64,000 nt of DNA, from contig JAIRQO010000039.1 of NCBI GenBank assembly GCA_031256435.1, positions 30,167-94,166 of the forward strand, in the 5' to 3' direction. Made by a program: the position numbers and the translations under genes. Below the pieces are notes generated by a model. It did not search any database and was not told the DNA's origin. It saw nothing but the letters and a program-made list of their open reading frames with translations. This DNA comes from Cellulomonadaceae bacterium (GTDB taxonomy: Bacteria > Actinomycetota > Actinomycetes > Actinomycetales > Cellulomonadaceae). This document shows positions 52,121-60,023 of the stretch, piece by piece; positions within the stretch are counted from its first letter, which is position 1, and each line of letters opens with the position of its first letter.

Positions 52121-52188
52121 GAAAGAGGGTGGGTGTGCTTGTGCTTTGGTGCAGCGCCACCCGGTGCCCGGGTGCGGCGCCACCAGCG

Positions 52189-53352
52189 CTACAGGTGCAG
52201 GCCCACCAGGATGGGTTCGGGTTCCAGGACAACGCTGAACGCATCCCGCACGCCGTCCCGAATGGTCACGGCCAAGTCCACAATGTCCGAGGCCCGGGCG
52301 TTGCCCCGGTTGGTCAATGCCAACGTGTGCTTAGTGGACAGCGTGGCCGGACTCTCCGCCCCCGCAATCCCAAAGCCTTTGGCAAAGCCGGACCGCTCAA
52401 TCAACCACGCCGCGGACGTTTTAATCACGTCCGGGTCAACGCGCCCGAGCGACGGATTGTGCTCGCGCTCCGGGACCTCGGTCCGCACCGGATATCGCGG
52501 AGCGTCGTCGGGCAAAACACGTGCGGCATCAGCAGTGGGGATGATGGGGTTGGTGAAGAAACTCCCGGCTGACCAGCGGTTGTGATCGGCCCCTGGCTCG
52601 GACCCAAAGCGTCCGTCCTGCAACATTCCTTTGCCCGCTCGCAGGTGCAGTACCGCCTCGCGCACCGCTTTTGACGGCGCCCGGCGCCCGGCCTCCACGC
52701 CCAGCGTCCGCGCGAGTTCGGCGTAGCCAATGGGTGCAGACAACCGCCCCAAGCGCATCTGGAATGATACGTCCAACACCACAAAGCGCGGACTGGGGTA
52801 CCACGGGCCGTGCGGGTCTTCAGCGCTGGCCTCGGCGCGCATGGAGTCCTTCAGCATGGAGTTGCGATACGCAAACTTGAGTTCCGCGCGGGAGAACGTG
52901 CGCAGTTGATTGACGGCCCGGTCCCAGGTGCGCACGGAGGAGATCACGCCGGACACCTCTTGCCCGTAGGCCCCCACGTTCTGCACGGGCGTGGCGCCCA
53001 CGGTGCCGGGAATACCGGAGAGGGATTCCATTCCCACCCACTGGTTGTCCACCGAGGTGGACACCAACTCGTCCCAGTCCTGACCTGCCACGGCGGTGAT
53101 ATTGGCCCCGCCACAGGCGTCCACGGACTTGTTCACCACTCCGGTCCGAGCGTCCCGCACCACGAGCCCGGGGAAACCGGCGTCAGACACCACTAGGTTG
53201 GACCCGCCACCGATGATCAGCACAGGCGTGCCCGCCGCGTCGGCCGTGCGCACGGCCTCAATGAACTCTTGTTCCGTGGTCGCTTCCGCATACTCGGCCG
53301 CCGGACCGCCCACGCGCATGGTGGTGAGATCGGCAAGATTCTGGGTACTCAC
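52189..53352 (-). CDS. murB: UDP-N-acetylenolpyruvoylglucosamine reductase
   Basis: 387 residues. Reduces UDP-GlcNAc-enolpyruvate to UDP-MurNAc with NADPH. FAD-binding IGGGSNLVVSDAGFPG, substrate region ESLSGIPGTVGATPVQNVGAYGQEV, and catalytic Ser in SAGSFFTNPI; C-terminal Glu region VVLEPEPILVG. GTG 53352 start. It lies downstream of the MFS gene (58-base gap) and rpmG on the same strand. Confidence 0.97.
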   Translation of the reverse strand: MSTQNLADLTTMRVGGPAAEYAEATTEQEFIEAVRTADAAGTPVLIIGGGSNLVVSDAGFPGLVVRDARTGVVNKSVDACGGANITAVAGQDWDELVSTSVDNQWVGMESLSGIPGTVGATPVQNVGAYGQEVSGVISSVRTWDRAVNQLRTFSRAELKFAYRNSMLKDSMRAEASAEDPHGPWYPSPRFVVLDVSFQMRLGRLSAPIGYAELARTLGVEAGRRAPSKAVREAVLHLRAGKGMLQDGRFGSEPGADHNRWSAGSFFTNPIIPTADAARVLPDDAPRYPVRTEVPEREHNPSLGRVDPDVIKTSAAWLIERSGFAKGFGIAGAESPATLSTKHTLALTNRGNARASDIVDLAVTIRDGVRDAFSVVLEPEPILVGLHL

Positions 53353-53410
53353 CCGTCAAGAATACGGCGGTGTGGCGGGTTGGTGCAGGTCAACGAGGTG
53401 TCTTGTGACT

Positions 53411-54688
53411 CTATCTGTTCGACGACGATGGCCGTGCCGAACCGGCCGCCACTAATGCCACCGCGATGGGTATCACGATGAACAACAGCGCCAGGCGATA
53501 CCCCACCACCTCGGACAGAAGTCCAATGACTAGCGGTCCCATGATGAAGGCGAGGTATCCAATGGTGCTGGCTGCGGCAACCCGGTGGGCTGCCTTGGCG
53601 GGATCATCGGCAGCGGAGGAGACGCCGAGGGGGAATCCGAGCGCACAGGCGCATCCCCACAACACGGTGCCCGCGAGCGCCAGCGGCAACCACGGGGACA
53701 GCGCAAACAGGGTCACGCCCACCAGGGTGACCAGTGAGCATCCGCGCAAAGTGCGCACGGTGCCGAACCGGGCCACAATGCGCCCGGCGGCCAGGCGCAG
53801 CGTTAAGGCTGCACCAAAGAACAGGGCGGTGCCCAGTGCGGCGGTGGCCTCGGAGGTGTGGAATCCGGTGAGGATGGCCTGCGAGGTCCAGTCTCCCCCG
53901 GCTCCGTCGGCCAGGGCAGCGCCTAGGATGACCAGGCCGAGGAGGAGGGTGCGCGGTTCGCGCCAGGCGGCCAGGGAGGTACGCCAGGATGGGACGCTCA
54001 ACGATTCTGGCGGCACCGTGACGGACGATGCCGCCAACGCTGTAGGTGATGCGCGCCCGGCACGATGGGGGGTTACTCCCGTGGAGGACGGCGCTGGCTC
54101 GTTCGTCGCAGAAGCAGGCAAATAGGCCCGAGCGCAGACCAACCCCGTGGCGGTGTAGAACGCTATGGCTACGCCAAAATGGACCAGGAGCGGCAGGTGC
54201 AAGGCCGCCATGACCGCTCCGAGTCCGGCGCCGAGGGCGGTGCCCAGGGATTCGCCGGCTTGGAAACGCGGCATGGCAATGGTGCCGAGGCGCTGCTCCA
54301 CGGTGGCGCCTTCCACGGTGATGGAGGCGTCCCAGAGTCCTGCACCGGCGCCTACCAGGAAGAGCGCAGCGGAGGCGAGGATCACGTGCCCGGTCAGCAC
54401 CGCGACGATGAGGCTAAGTTGCGCGGCTCCCGTGAGGATGGCAAACCGGGTGGAGGCACCGCGAGTGCCGAGGCGTTCCGTGAGCATGCCCGAGGCGGGC
54501 AACGCCACCACGGACCCGATGGCCCACATCATCAGAAAGGACCCGAGTTCACCGCCGGACAGGTGTAGTTCTGACGAGATGGCGGGAATGCGCGAAGCGA
54601 AGGTGCCAATGGCAAAACCTGCCGCCCCAAAGGCACCAAAAACAGCCCACGCGGCACTCCGCGTAGGCTGTTGGATGGGGTTGGTCAC
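53411..54688 (-). CDS. MFS transporter, YbjJ-like
   Basis: 425 residues, ~12 membrane helices. The start [26 protein letters not shown] and [10 protein letters not shown] loop are typical of the YbjJ/fucose-permease-like MFS branch; a polar central loop (~residues 190-230) divides two six-helix halves. GTG 54688 overlaps the rpmG stop by four bases, so it is translationally coupled to a ribosomal-protein gene. The substrate is unknown. Confidence 0.87.
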   Translation of the reverse strand: MTNPIQQPTRSAAWAVFGAFGAAGFAIGTFASRIPAISSELHLSGGELGSFLMMWAIGSVVALPASGMLTERLGTRGASTRFAILTGAAQLSLIVAVLTGHVILASAALFLVGAGAGLWDASITVEGATVEQRLGTIAMPRFQAGESLGTALGAGLGAVMAALHLPLLVHFGVAIAFYTATGLVCARAYLPASATNEPAPSSTGVTPHRAGRASPTALAASSVTVPPESLSVPSWRTSLAAWREPRTLLLGLVILGAALADGAGGDWTSQAILTGFHTSEATAALGTALFFGAALTLRLAAGRIVARFGTVRTLRGCSLVTLVGVTLFALSPWLPLALAGTVLWGCACALGFPLGVSSAADDPAKAAHRVAAASTIGYLAFIMGPLVIGLLSEVVGYRLALLFIVIPIAVALVAAGSARPSSSNR

Positions 54689-54855
54689 CTGGTTTCGCGG
54701 TGCGCCGTGTGCTTGCCACAGCGCGGGCAGAACTTCTTCAGTTCCATGCGGTCCGGGTCATTGCGGCGGTTCTTCTTGGTGATGTAGTTCCGCTCTTTGC
54801 AGTCCACGCAGGCCAGCGTGATCTTCGGGCGAATGTCCTGAGTTTTGGAAGCCAT
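54685..54855 (-). CDS. rpmG: 50S ribosomal protein L33, zinc form
   Basis: 56 residues, below the usual gene-finder limit. [19 protein letters not shown], then [20 protein letters not shown]: two CxxC pairs that bind zinc (C+ form). Its TGA overlaps the GTG of the MFS gene. A -10-like TATGAT on the minus strand at 54932-54937 could be its promoter. In many actinobacteria rpmG lies next to secE; here it is in a murB-MFS unit. Confidence 0.97.
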   Translation of the reverse strand: MASKTQDIRPKITLACVDCKERNYITKKNRRNDPDRMELKKFCPRCGKHTAHRETR

Positions 54856-55088
54856 GGCGGTGTTCCTCTAGCGTTGTGCAATCGGTTGTGGGTCAATGGC
54901 CGCTTCGAGGTTGCGCGGCATAGGTTGATTGATCATACCTGATGGATCGCCTGGACTGAAATTGTCTGAAACCAGGGTTCGGTACCGTGGCACGTACCGT
55001 CCACCCTCGCGGCTAGGTTCACCGGGTCGATGCGCCACAGCCTGCCTTTCGTATCGACGTTGGTCAGGGTGTGTGAGAGGCTGACGGA

Positions 55089-55565
55089 ATGATGGACAGC
55101 GCCGCAACGGACGGCAACTCACCCACCGTGAACCAACCCGCAGCAACACCCCCTGACCCTAAGCCCTCGGTGCTGTTTGTGTGCGTGCATAACGCAGGCC
55201 GCTCCCAGATGGCCGCCGGCTTCTTGACAGCGCTGGCTGGCGATGCCGTGGAGGTGCGCAGCGCGGGCTCGGCCCCCGGCACCGCCGTAAACCCTGTTGC
55301 TGTAGCAGCAATGGCTGAGCGTGGCATCGACATCAGCGCCGCTACCCCACGCCTCCTCACCCCCGGCGCAGTCCAGGCCAGTGACGTGGTGGTCACCATG
55401 GGCTGCGGCGACGCCTGCCCCTACTTCCCCGGCAAGCGATACGAGGATTGGCAACTCGACGATCCCGCCGGGCAGGGTATCGAGGCCGTCCGGCCCATCC
55501 GCGACGCCATCGAGGCCCGCATCCGCACCCTGCTCGACGAACTCGCCGTTCCGGCCAAGAACTAG
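55089..55565 (+). CDS. Arsenate reductase-like low-molecular-weight phosphatase
   Basis: 158 residues from ATG 55089 (GAGAGG eight bases upstream). The P-loop FVCVHNAGRSQ has Cys32 as nucleophile; TMGCGDACPYFPGKRYEDWQLDDPAGQ has Cys106, Cys110 and the acidic pair. This is the ArsC/LMW-PTP family of actinobacteria, which reduces arsenate with mycothiol or thioredoxin. A protein-tyrosine phosphatase is the alternative; the two downstream cysteines favour arsenate reductase. No other ars gene is present. Confidence 0.85.
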   Translation: MMDSAATDGNSPTVNQPAATPPDPKPSVLFVCVHNAGRSQMAAGFLTALAGDAVEVRSAGSAPGTAVNPVAVAAMAERGIDISAATPRLLTPGAVQASDVVVTMGCGDACPYFPGKRYEDWQLDDPAGQGIEAVRPIRDAIEARIRTLLDELAVPAKN

Positions 55566-55601
55566 CGAAACGCAGTACCAAGAGCCAACGCCAGAACACG
55601 T

Positions 55602-55632
55602 GGTTTCGAGACACCCTCCGGGTTCGTCAACC
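55602..55632. repeat. Family A palindrome (short form)
   Basis: GGTTTCGAGA...GTCAACC, matching 46890-46920, in the gap after the arsC-like gene. Confidence 0.7.
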
Positions 55633-55705
55633 GACGAATGGGGGATTATTGCCGCTAACCCGATTCTCAACCAATACACACCGGGTCGCAGGCCGGATAC
55701 GACGA

Positions 55706-55733
55706 AGGCCCCCGCCGTTGCTGGCGAGGGCCT
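55706..55733. terminator. Hairpin between the arsC-like gene and tRNA-Met
   Basis: AGGCCCCCGCC (55706-55716) pairs with GGCGAGGGCCT (55723-55733), one mismatch, six-base loop. It lies between convergent transcripts and could end both. Confidence 0.6.
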
Positions 55734-55747
55734 GAATTCGCTGTGTG

Positions 55748-55821
55748 TAGCGAGGGCGGGACTCGAACCCGCGACCTCACGATTATGAGTCGTGCGCTCT
55801 AACCAGCTGAGCTACCCCGCC
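55748..55821 (-). tRNA. tRNA-Met (CAT)
   Basis: Minus-strand cloverleaf: GGCGGGG acceptor, TAGCTCAGCTGG D-arm, anticodon loop CTCATAA (CAT), T-arm GCGGGTTCGAGTCCCGC, 3' CCTCGCT. The acceptor has two G-U pairs. The D-arm and acceptor look like an elongator Met; a CAT-tRNA modified for Ile cannot be excluded by eye. Confidence 0.9.
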
Positions 55822-55876
55822 ATAACGTGACATTGGCGCGAGCCGTTTGAGATACGAACTCACGCCGCTTTCACTG

Positions 55877-55949
55877 AGCCCCGAAAGGGAATCGAACCCT
55901 TGACCTTCTCCTTACCATGGAGACGCTCTGCCGACTGAGCTATCGGGGC
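55877..55949 (-). tRNA. tRNA-Thr (GGT)
   Basis: Minus-strand cloverleaf: GCCCCGA acceptor pairs with TCGGGGC, D-arm TAGCTCAGTCGG, anticodon loop ATGGTAA (GGT), T-arm AAGGGTTCGATTCCCTT. No encoded CCA. Confidence 0.95.
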
Positions 55950-56079
55950 AACGGCACGGTATCTTACACGGAGTGAACCGTGTGAGGAAATCCGAGCCTG
56001 GCTGACCGGGTGGAGCCGATCGGCCTGGTGTCCGCTGATGCGTTCCACGGTTTCCCGCGTGACGCATGGTACGAACTGG

Positions 56080-56160
56080 TGGCAGGTGAGAGATTCGAAC
56101 TCCCGAAGCTGTCGCAGATGATTTACAGTCACCCCCCGTTGGCCACTTGGGTAACCTGCC
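56080..56160 (-). tRNA. tRNA-Tyr (GTA)
   Basis: Minus-strand, 81 bases, with a type II variable arm. GGCAGGT acceptor pairs with ACCTGCC; anticodon loop CTGTAAA (GTA); T-arm GGGAGTTCGAATCTCTC. Order Tyr-Thr-Met in transcription direction; the same three-gene cluster is common in actinobacteria. Confidence 0.95.
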
Positions 56161-56475
56161 GTATGGAGTTGTTGCTGGCGGCGGCTACGCATCTAACAAC
56201 GCGCACCACAACACAGCGGAATAACCCTAGCGCCTCTGAGCCCTCGGCGCAATCCGGCACTCACCTGTGGGCGCGCGCCGCTAGGTTCCGTGGCGGCTCA
56301 ACTGGCCCCACTAGAAATGTCCCGGCTCAGATATGGCCCCGCCCGGATCACCCCACCCTAGTGCGCTGCGCTCTAGTGACCAACGGCGTTCAACACCAAG
56401 AGACGTCCAGCCCATCACCTGCGCGGCACATCAACCCAATGCCGCTATACAAACCCGATGCAGATTCGTCGAATA

Positions 56476-56490
56476 TGGAAAACGGTTTCA
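56476..56490. promoter_or_regulatory. Candidate LacI-family operator
   Basis: TGGAAAACGGTTTCA has the GAAA-N4-TTTC half-site pattern with a central CG that LacI/GalR repressors use. It lies ~200 bases upstream of the sugar-binding protein. A perfect palindrome GCGGAA-T-TTCCGC is at 56573-56585, also upstream. Either could control the importer. No regulator gene is in the window. The rest of the 532-base gap (56161-56692) shows no gene. Confidence 0.45.
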
Positions 56491-56692
56491 CAAAACTGGC
56501 GCCGCACGCCTGAACGGACGGCCGTAGCACGTCAAGAAAAGTGAGGATGGAGAAAAAACTCTGCGGAATTTCCGCCTGTTTGTGCGTGGTTTCACGTACA
56601 GCGGTGAAGGCGGACAGTCCATCTCCGGTGCAATAGGGGCAGCGGCCAACCGGCCGTAGTTTACGTCCGACGATGGATTGGAAGATTATCCC

Positions 56693-58048
56693 ATGATGAG
56701 GAAGCTTCGCCTCGGAGGGATCGCCGCGATGGTTGCGGCCGTGGCCCTCTTTGCAGCTGGTTGTGGAAACGGTGGAGACGCCGACACCGCAGCAACCCCC
56801 GAAACAACTGACACTGCGGCCGCCGCTGGCGATTCCGTAGAAATCACCTGGTGGCACAACGGCACCGGTGAGCCCCTGCTTTCCTTCTGGGAAGGCGTAG
56901 CCTCGGACTTCGAGGCAGCCAATGACGGCGTCACCGTCAACGTCCAGGCCTTCCAGAACGAAGACCTCCGCGACACCATTCTGCCCAACGCCTTCACCGG
57001 CGGCAACGCTCCTGACCTGTTCCAGTCCTGGGGCGGCGGCGAGCTGGTTGACTGGGTAAACCAGGGTATCGTCAAGGACATCTCTGACGCTGCTGCTGAC
57101 ACCGTGGCCGCTATTGGCGGTAACGCTGGTGGTTGGCAGGTAGACGGCAAGACCTACGGCCTCCCCTTTACCTTTGGCCCCTCCGGCTTCTGGGTGAACA
57201 CCGAGGTATGGGAAGCCGCTGGCCTTGACGCCGGTTCGTTCCCCACCACGCTCGACGAGCTTGAGGCTGCCTGGACCGCCATTGCGGAATCCGGCAAGTC
57301 CCCTGTTGCTCTGGGTGGCCAGGATGGTTGGCCCGTGGGTCACTGGTGGTACTGGTCCGCCATCAAGACCTGCTCCCAGGCCGCTCTGGAAGCCGCTTCC
57401 TCCAACCACGATTTCTCTGACGAGTGCTGGGTCAAGGCTGGCGAGAACCTGCAAGGTATCCTCACCTCCGTGGACGGCGGCGTGCCGTTCAACCAGGGTT
57501 GGGAAGCCACCTCTGCTCAGCAGGGTGCCACCTCCGCTTCCGGTCTTGTAGTGACCGGCGAAGCCGCCATGCAGCTCATGGGCGTGTGGGACATCGGCGT
57601 TATGGGTGGAATCTACAACGAGGCCAACAACCTCCCCGAGGACACCCTGCCCCCGGCATTCCTGTCCTGGTTCCCCTTCCCCAACATCCCCGGTGGCGCC
57701 GGTGACGGCAACGTCATGGGTGGCGGCGACGGCTTCTCCGTCCACGCCGATGCTCCCGATGCAGCCGTAGACCTGCTCGCCTTCATCCTCTCCGATGACG
57801 TGCAGAAGGCCTACGCAGCCATGGACAACATCCCCACCAACCCCAACGCGTTTGACTCCATCCCCGAGGGCTCCATCAACACCACTGTGGTGCAGGCTCT
57901 TGAGCAGGCTGACTACGTGCAGCTCTGGCTGGACACCGCCTTCGGTCCCGCCATCGCCACGCCGATGAACGATGCCATCACCGCCTTCATTGGTGGCCAG
58001 GGCACGCCGCAGGACGTTGTTGACGCGATCACCAACGCGGCTGGCTGA
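56693..58048 (+). CDS. Carbohydrate ABC transporter, substrate-binding lipoprotein
   Basis: 451 residues from ATG 56693 (GGAAG nine bases upstream). Lipobox ALFAAGC gives Cys24; an Ala/Thr/Asp-rich linker follows, then SBP family 1 (MalE/UgpB-like): VEITWWHNGTGEPLLSFWEGVASDFEA, then NAFTGGNAPDLFQSWGGGELVDW. It binds a sugar or oligosaccharide outside the membrane. Two permeases follow. The nearby GH43 glycosidase suggests plant-type oligosaccharides (inference). Confidence 0.93.
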   Translation: MMRKLRLGGIAAMVAAVALFAAGCGNGGDADTAATPETTDTAAAAGDSVEITWWHNGTGEPLLSFWEGVASDFEAANDGVTVNVQAFQNEDLRDTILPNAFTGGNAPDLFQSWGGGELVDWVNQGIVKDISDAAADTVAAIGGNAGGWQVDGKTYGLPFTFGPSGFWVNTEVWEAAGLDAGSFPTTLDELEAAWTAIAESGKSPVALGGQDGWPVGHWWYWSAIKTCSQAALEAASSNHDFSDECWVKAGENLQGILTSVDGGVPFNQGWEATSAQQGATSASGLVVTGEAAMQLMGVWDIGVMGGIYNEANNLPEDTLPPAFLSWFPFPNIPGGAGDGNVMGGGDGFSVHADAPDAAVDLLAFILSDDVQKAYAAMDNIPTNPNAFDSIPEGSINTTVVQALEQADYVQLWLDTAFGPAIATPMNDAITAFIGGQGTPQDVVDAITNAAG

Positions 58049-58073
58049 TACCTGCAAAGGACATCACTAGCCC

Positions 58074-59093
58074 ATGACTCACACAGTCACGGTAGACAAG
58101 CCCCTTGCTTCAGCAGCCGCTGGGGCAGGGGGCTTGTCCCCGATGCGCACCGAACAGCGAAAGAAGAAGGTCTCCTGGCGTGAACGCCTTGAAGTCATAG
58201 GCTTCACCGTTCCCGCCCTGGTGGTATACGTAGCCTTCGTCTTTGTGCCCATTGGGTATGCCCTCATCATGAGTTTGTTTGACGGCAGCCCGGTGGCACC
58301 ATTCCAAAACTTTGTTGGAGTGGACAACTTCACCCGCATCTTCAATCCTACGCAGATGCTGGGGCAGCCCTTCTTTTGGGATGCCGTACGTAACAACCTC
58401 CTCATTGCCGTGATGTCCCTGCTGCTGCAGGGTCCGCTGGCGCTGGGCGTGGCGCTGTTGCTCAGCCGTAAAATCAAGTTTCGCCAGGTGTTCCGCCTGC
58501 TGATCTTTGTTCCCTACGTGCTTTCTGAGGTCATCACCGGTGTGATCTTTGCTCAGATCCTCAACCCCACCGGTGCCCTCAACGCGCTCATCACGGACAT
58601 CACCGGCGCTGACGCCGCCGTGCGAACCGCGTGGCTGGGGTACCAGGGTGGCGTGGGCTCGCCGAGCTTCTGGATCCTGATGGGTGTGCTGACGTGGAAG
58701 TACATTGGCCTGGCCATCATCCTGTTCCTTGCCGGACTGTCCGGCATCCCCGAGGAACTCACGGAAGCAGCCATGGTGGATGGAGCGTCATGGTGGCAGA
58801 TTCAGCGCAAGATCACCATCCCTCTGCTCAGCCCGACGATCCGCATGTGGGCCTTCCTGTCCCTCATCGGTTCGTTCCAGTTGTTTGACATGGTGTGGAT
58901 CCTCTTTGGACCCACGCAGTTGTCACGCCAAGGTCTGCACACCATGGCCACCTATATGGTGTCCCAAGGGATGAACGCCAACCGCGTGGGCTACGGCTCC
59001 GCCGTGGCCGTGGTTCTCTTTGTGATGACGCTGATTGTGGCCTTGCTCTATCAGAAGTTCATCTTGCACCGTGACATCGGAAAGGATGCGTGA
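58074..59093 (+). CDS. Carbohydrate ABC transporter permease (MalF/UgpA type)
   Basis: 339 residues with AAGGA upstream. Six or more helices starting FTVPALVVYVAFVFVPIGYALIMSLF; the EAA loop is EELTEAAMVDGASWWQIQRKITIPLL. It starts 25 bases after the binding protein and touches the second permease. It needs a multi-sugar ATPase (MsmK/MsiK type) encoded elsewhere. Confidence 0.95.
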   Translation: MTHTVTVDKPLASAAAGAGGLSPMRTEQRKKKVSWRERLEVIGFTVPALVVYVAFVFVPIGYALIMSLFDGSPVAPFQNFVGVDNFTRIFNPTQMLGQPFFWDAVRNNLLIAVMSLLLQGPLALGVALLLSRKIKFRQVFRLLIFVPYVLSEVITGVIFAQILNPTGALNALITDITGADAAVRTAWLGYQGGVGSPSFWILMGVLTWKYIGLAIILFLAGLSGIPEELTEAAMVDGASWWQIQRKITIPLLSPTIRMWAFLSLIGSFQLFDMVWILFGPTQLSRQGLHTMATYMVSQGMNANRVGYGSAVAVVLFVMTLIVALLYQKFILHRDIGKDA

Positions 59094-59095
59094 TC

Positions 59096-60016
59096 ATGAG
59101 TTCCATGACCGTTGCCCCTGAATTTGACAGGGTTCCGCAGACGCTGAATCACAAAGCGCCGATGCACTGGTCTCAACCGATTGTGTACCTGGTGGCCGTG
59201 ATTGCGGCTGCCGTGTCCATCATCCCGGTGAGTTTTGTGGTGCTCGGTGGATTCCGCACCAACATCCAGTTGTTGGAGAGCCCCGCCGGGTTCCCCAACC
59301 CGTGGATTTTCTCCAACTACGCCCAGATCCTGGTGGGCCGCAACGCCTCCGTGTTCTGGGGTTCCGTTGCAGCCTCCGTGTTTGTGGCACTGATGACGGT
59401 GCTGTTGGTGGTGGTGTTGGGAACCTCCGTGGCCTACGCGATTGCCCGCATGAACCTGCGCGGCGCCGGCGCCTTGTTTGCCGTGTTTGCGGCGGGCCTG
59501 ATGTTCCCGGCCACCATTGCCATCCTCCCCACGTGGGTGATCCTGCGTGAGATTGGACTGCTGGGAAACCATATGGGCGTGGTGATTCCACAGGTAGCGT
59601 TTGCGCTGCCTACCACCGTGGTGATCCTCACCCCGTTCCTCAAAGCCATCCCCAAGGAAATGGAAGAGGCCGCCTACCTGGACGGATGTACCAGGACGGG
59701 GTTCTTCTTCCGGATCCTGTTGCCGTTGTCCAAGCCAGGCATGGTGACCGTGGGCGTGCTGGCCTTTGTGGGTTCCTGGAACGCCTACATGCTGCCACTG
59801 TTTGTGTTGCAGGTGGGTGGAGCGAACGTTCAGATTGCTGGCTTGGATCTGAGTAGAACCTTGCCGTTGGGCGTTCAGCAATTCCAGTCACAATGGTCCA
59901 CCAACGTGACCCTGGTGATGGCCTTCACCTCGTTGGCCGTCATCCCGGCACTGGTGTTCTTCCTCACCATGGAGAAGCACATTGTGAACGGTTTGGCTGG
60001 AGCCGTGAAGGGCTAG
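59096..60016 (+). CDS. Carbohydrate ABC transporter permease (MalG/UgpE type)
   Basis: 306 residues from ATG 59096 (AAAGGA nine bases upstream; GTG 59090 overlaps the previous stop). Six helices; EAA loop EMEEAAYLDGCTRTGFFFRILLPLSKPGMVTVG. It ends the importer operon, 18 bases before a strong terminator hairpin. Confidence 0.95.
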   Translation: MSSMTVAPEFDRVPQTLNHKAPMHWSQPIVYLVAVIAAAVSIIPVSFVVLGGFRTNIQLLESPAGFPNPWIFSNYAQILVGRNASVFWGSVAASVFVALMTVLLVVVLGTSVAYAIARMNLRGAGALFAVFAAGLMFPATIAILPTWVILREIGLLGNHMGVVIPQVAFALPTTVVILTPFLKAIPKEMEEAAYLDGCTRTGFFFRILLPLSKPGMVTVGVLAFVGSWNAYMLPLFVLQVGGANVQIAGLDLSRTLPLGVQQFQSQWSTNVTLVMAFTSLAVIPALVFFLTMEKHIVNGLAGAVKG

Positions 60017-60023
60017 TTTCCGC

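Noticed and set aside
56390-58057. 555-residue open frame antisense to the sugar-binding protein
   Set aside because: Runs over a clear SBP gene on the other strand; no ribosome site or recognisable domain.
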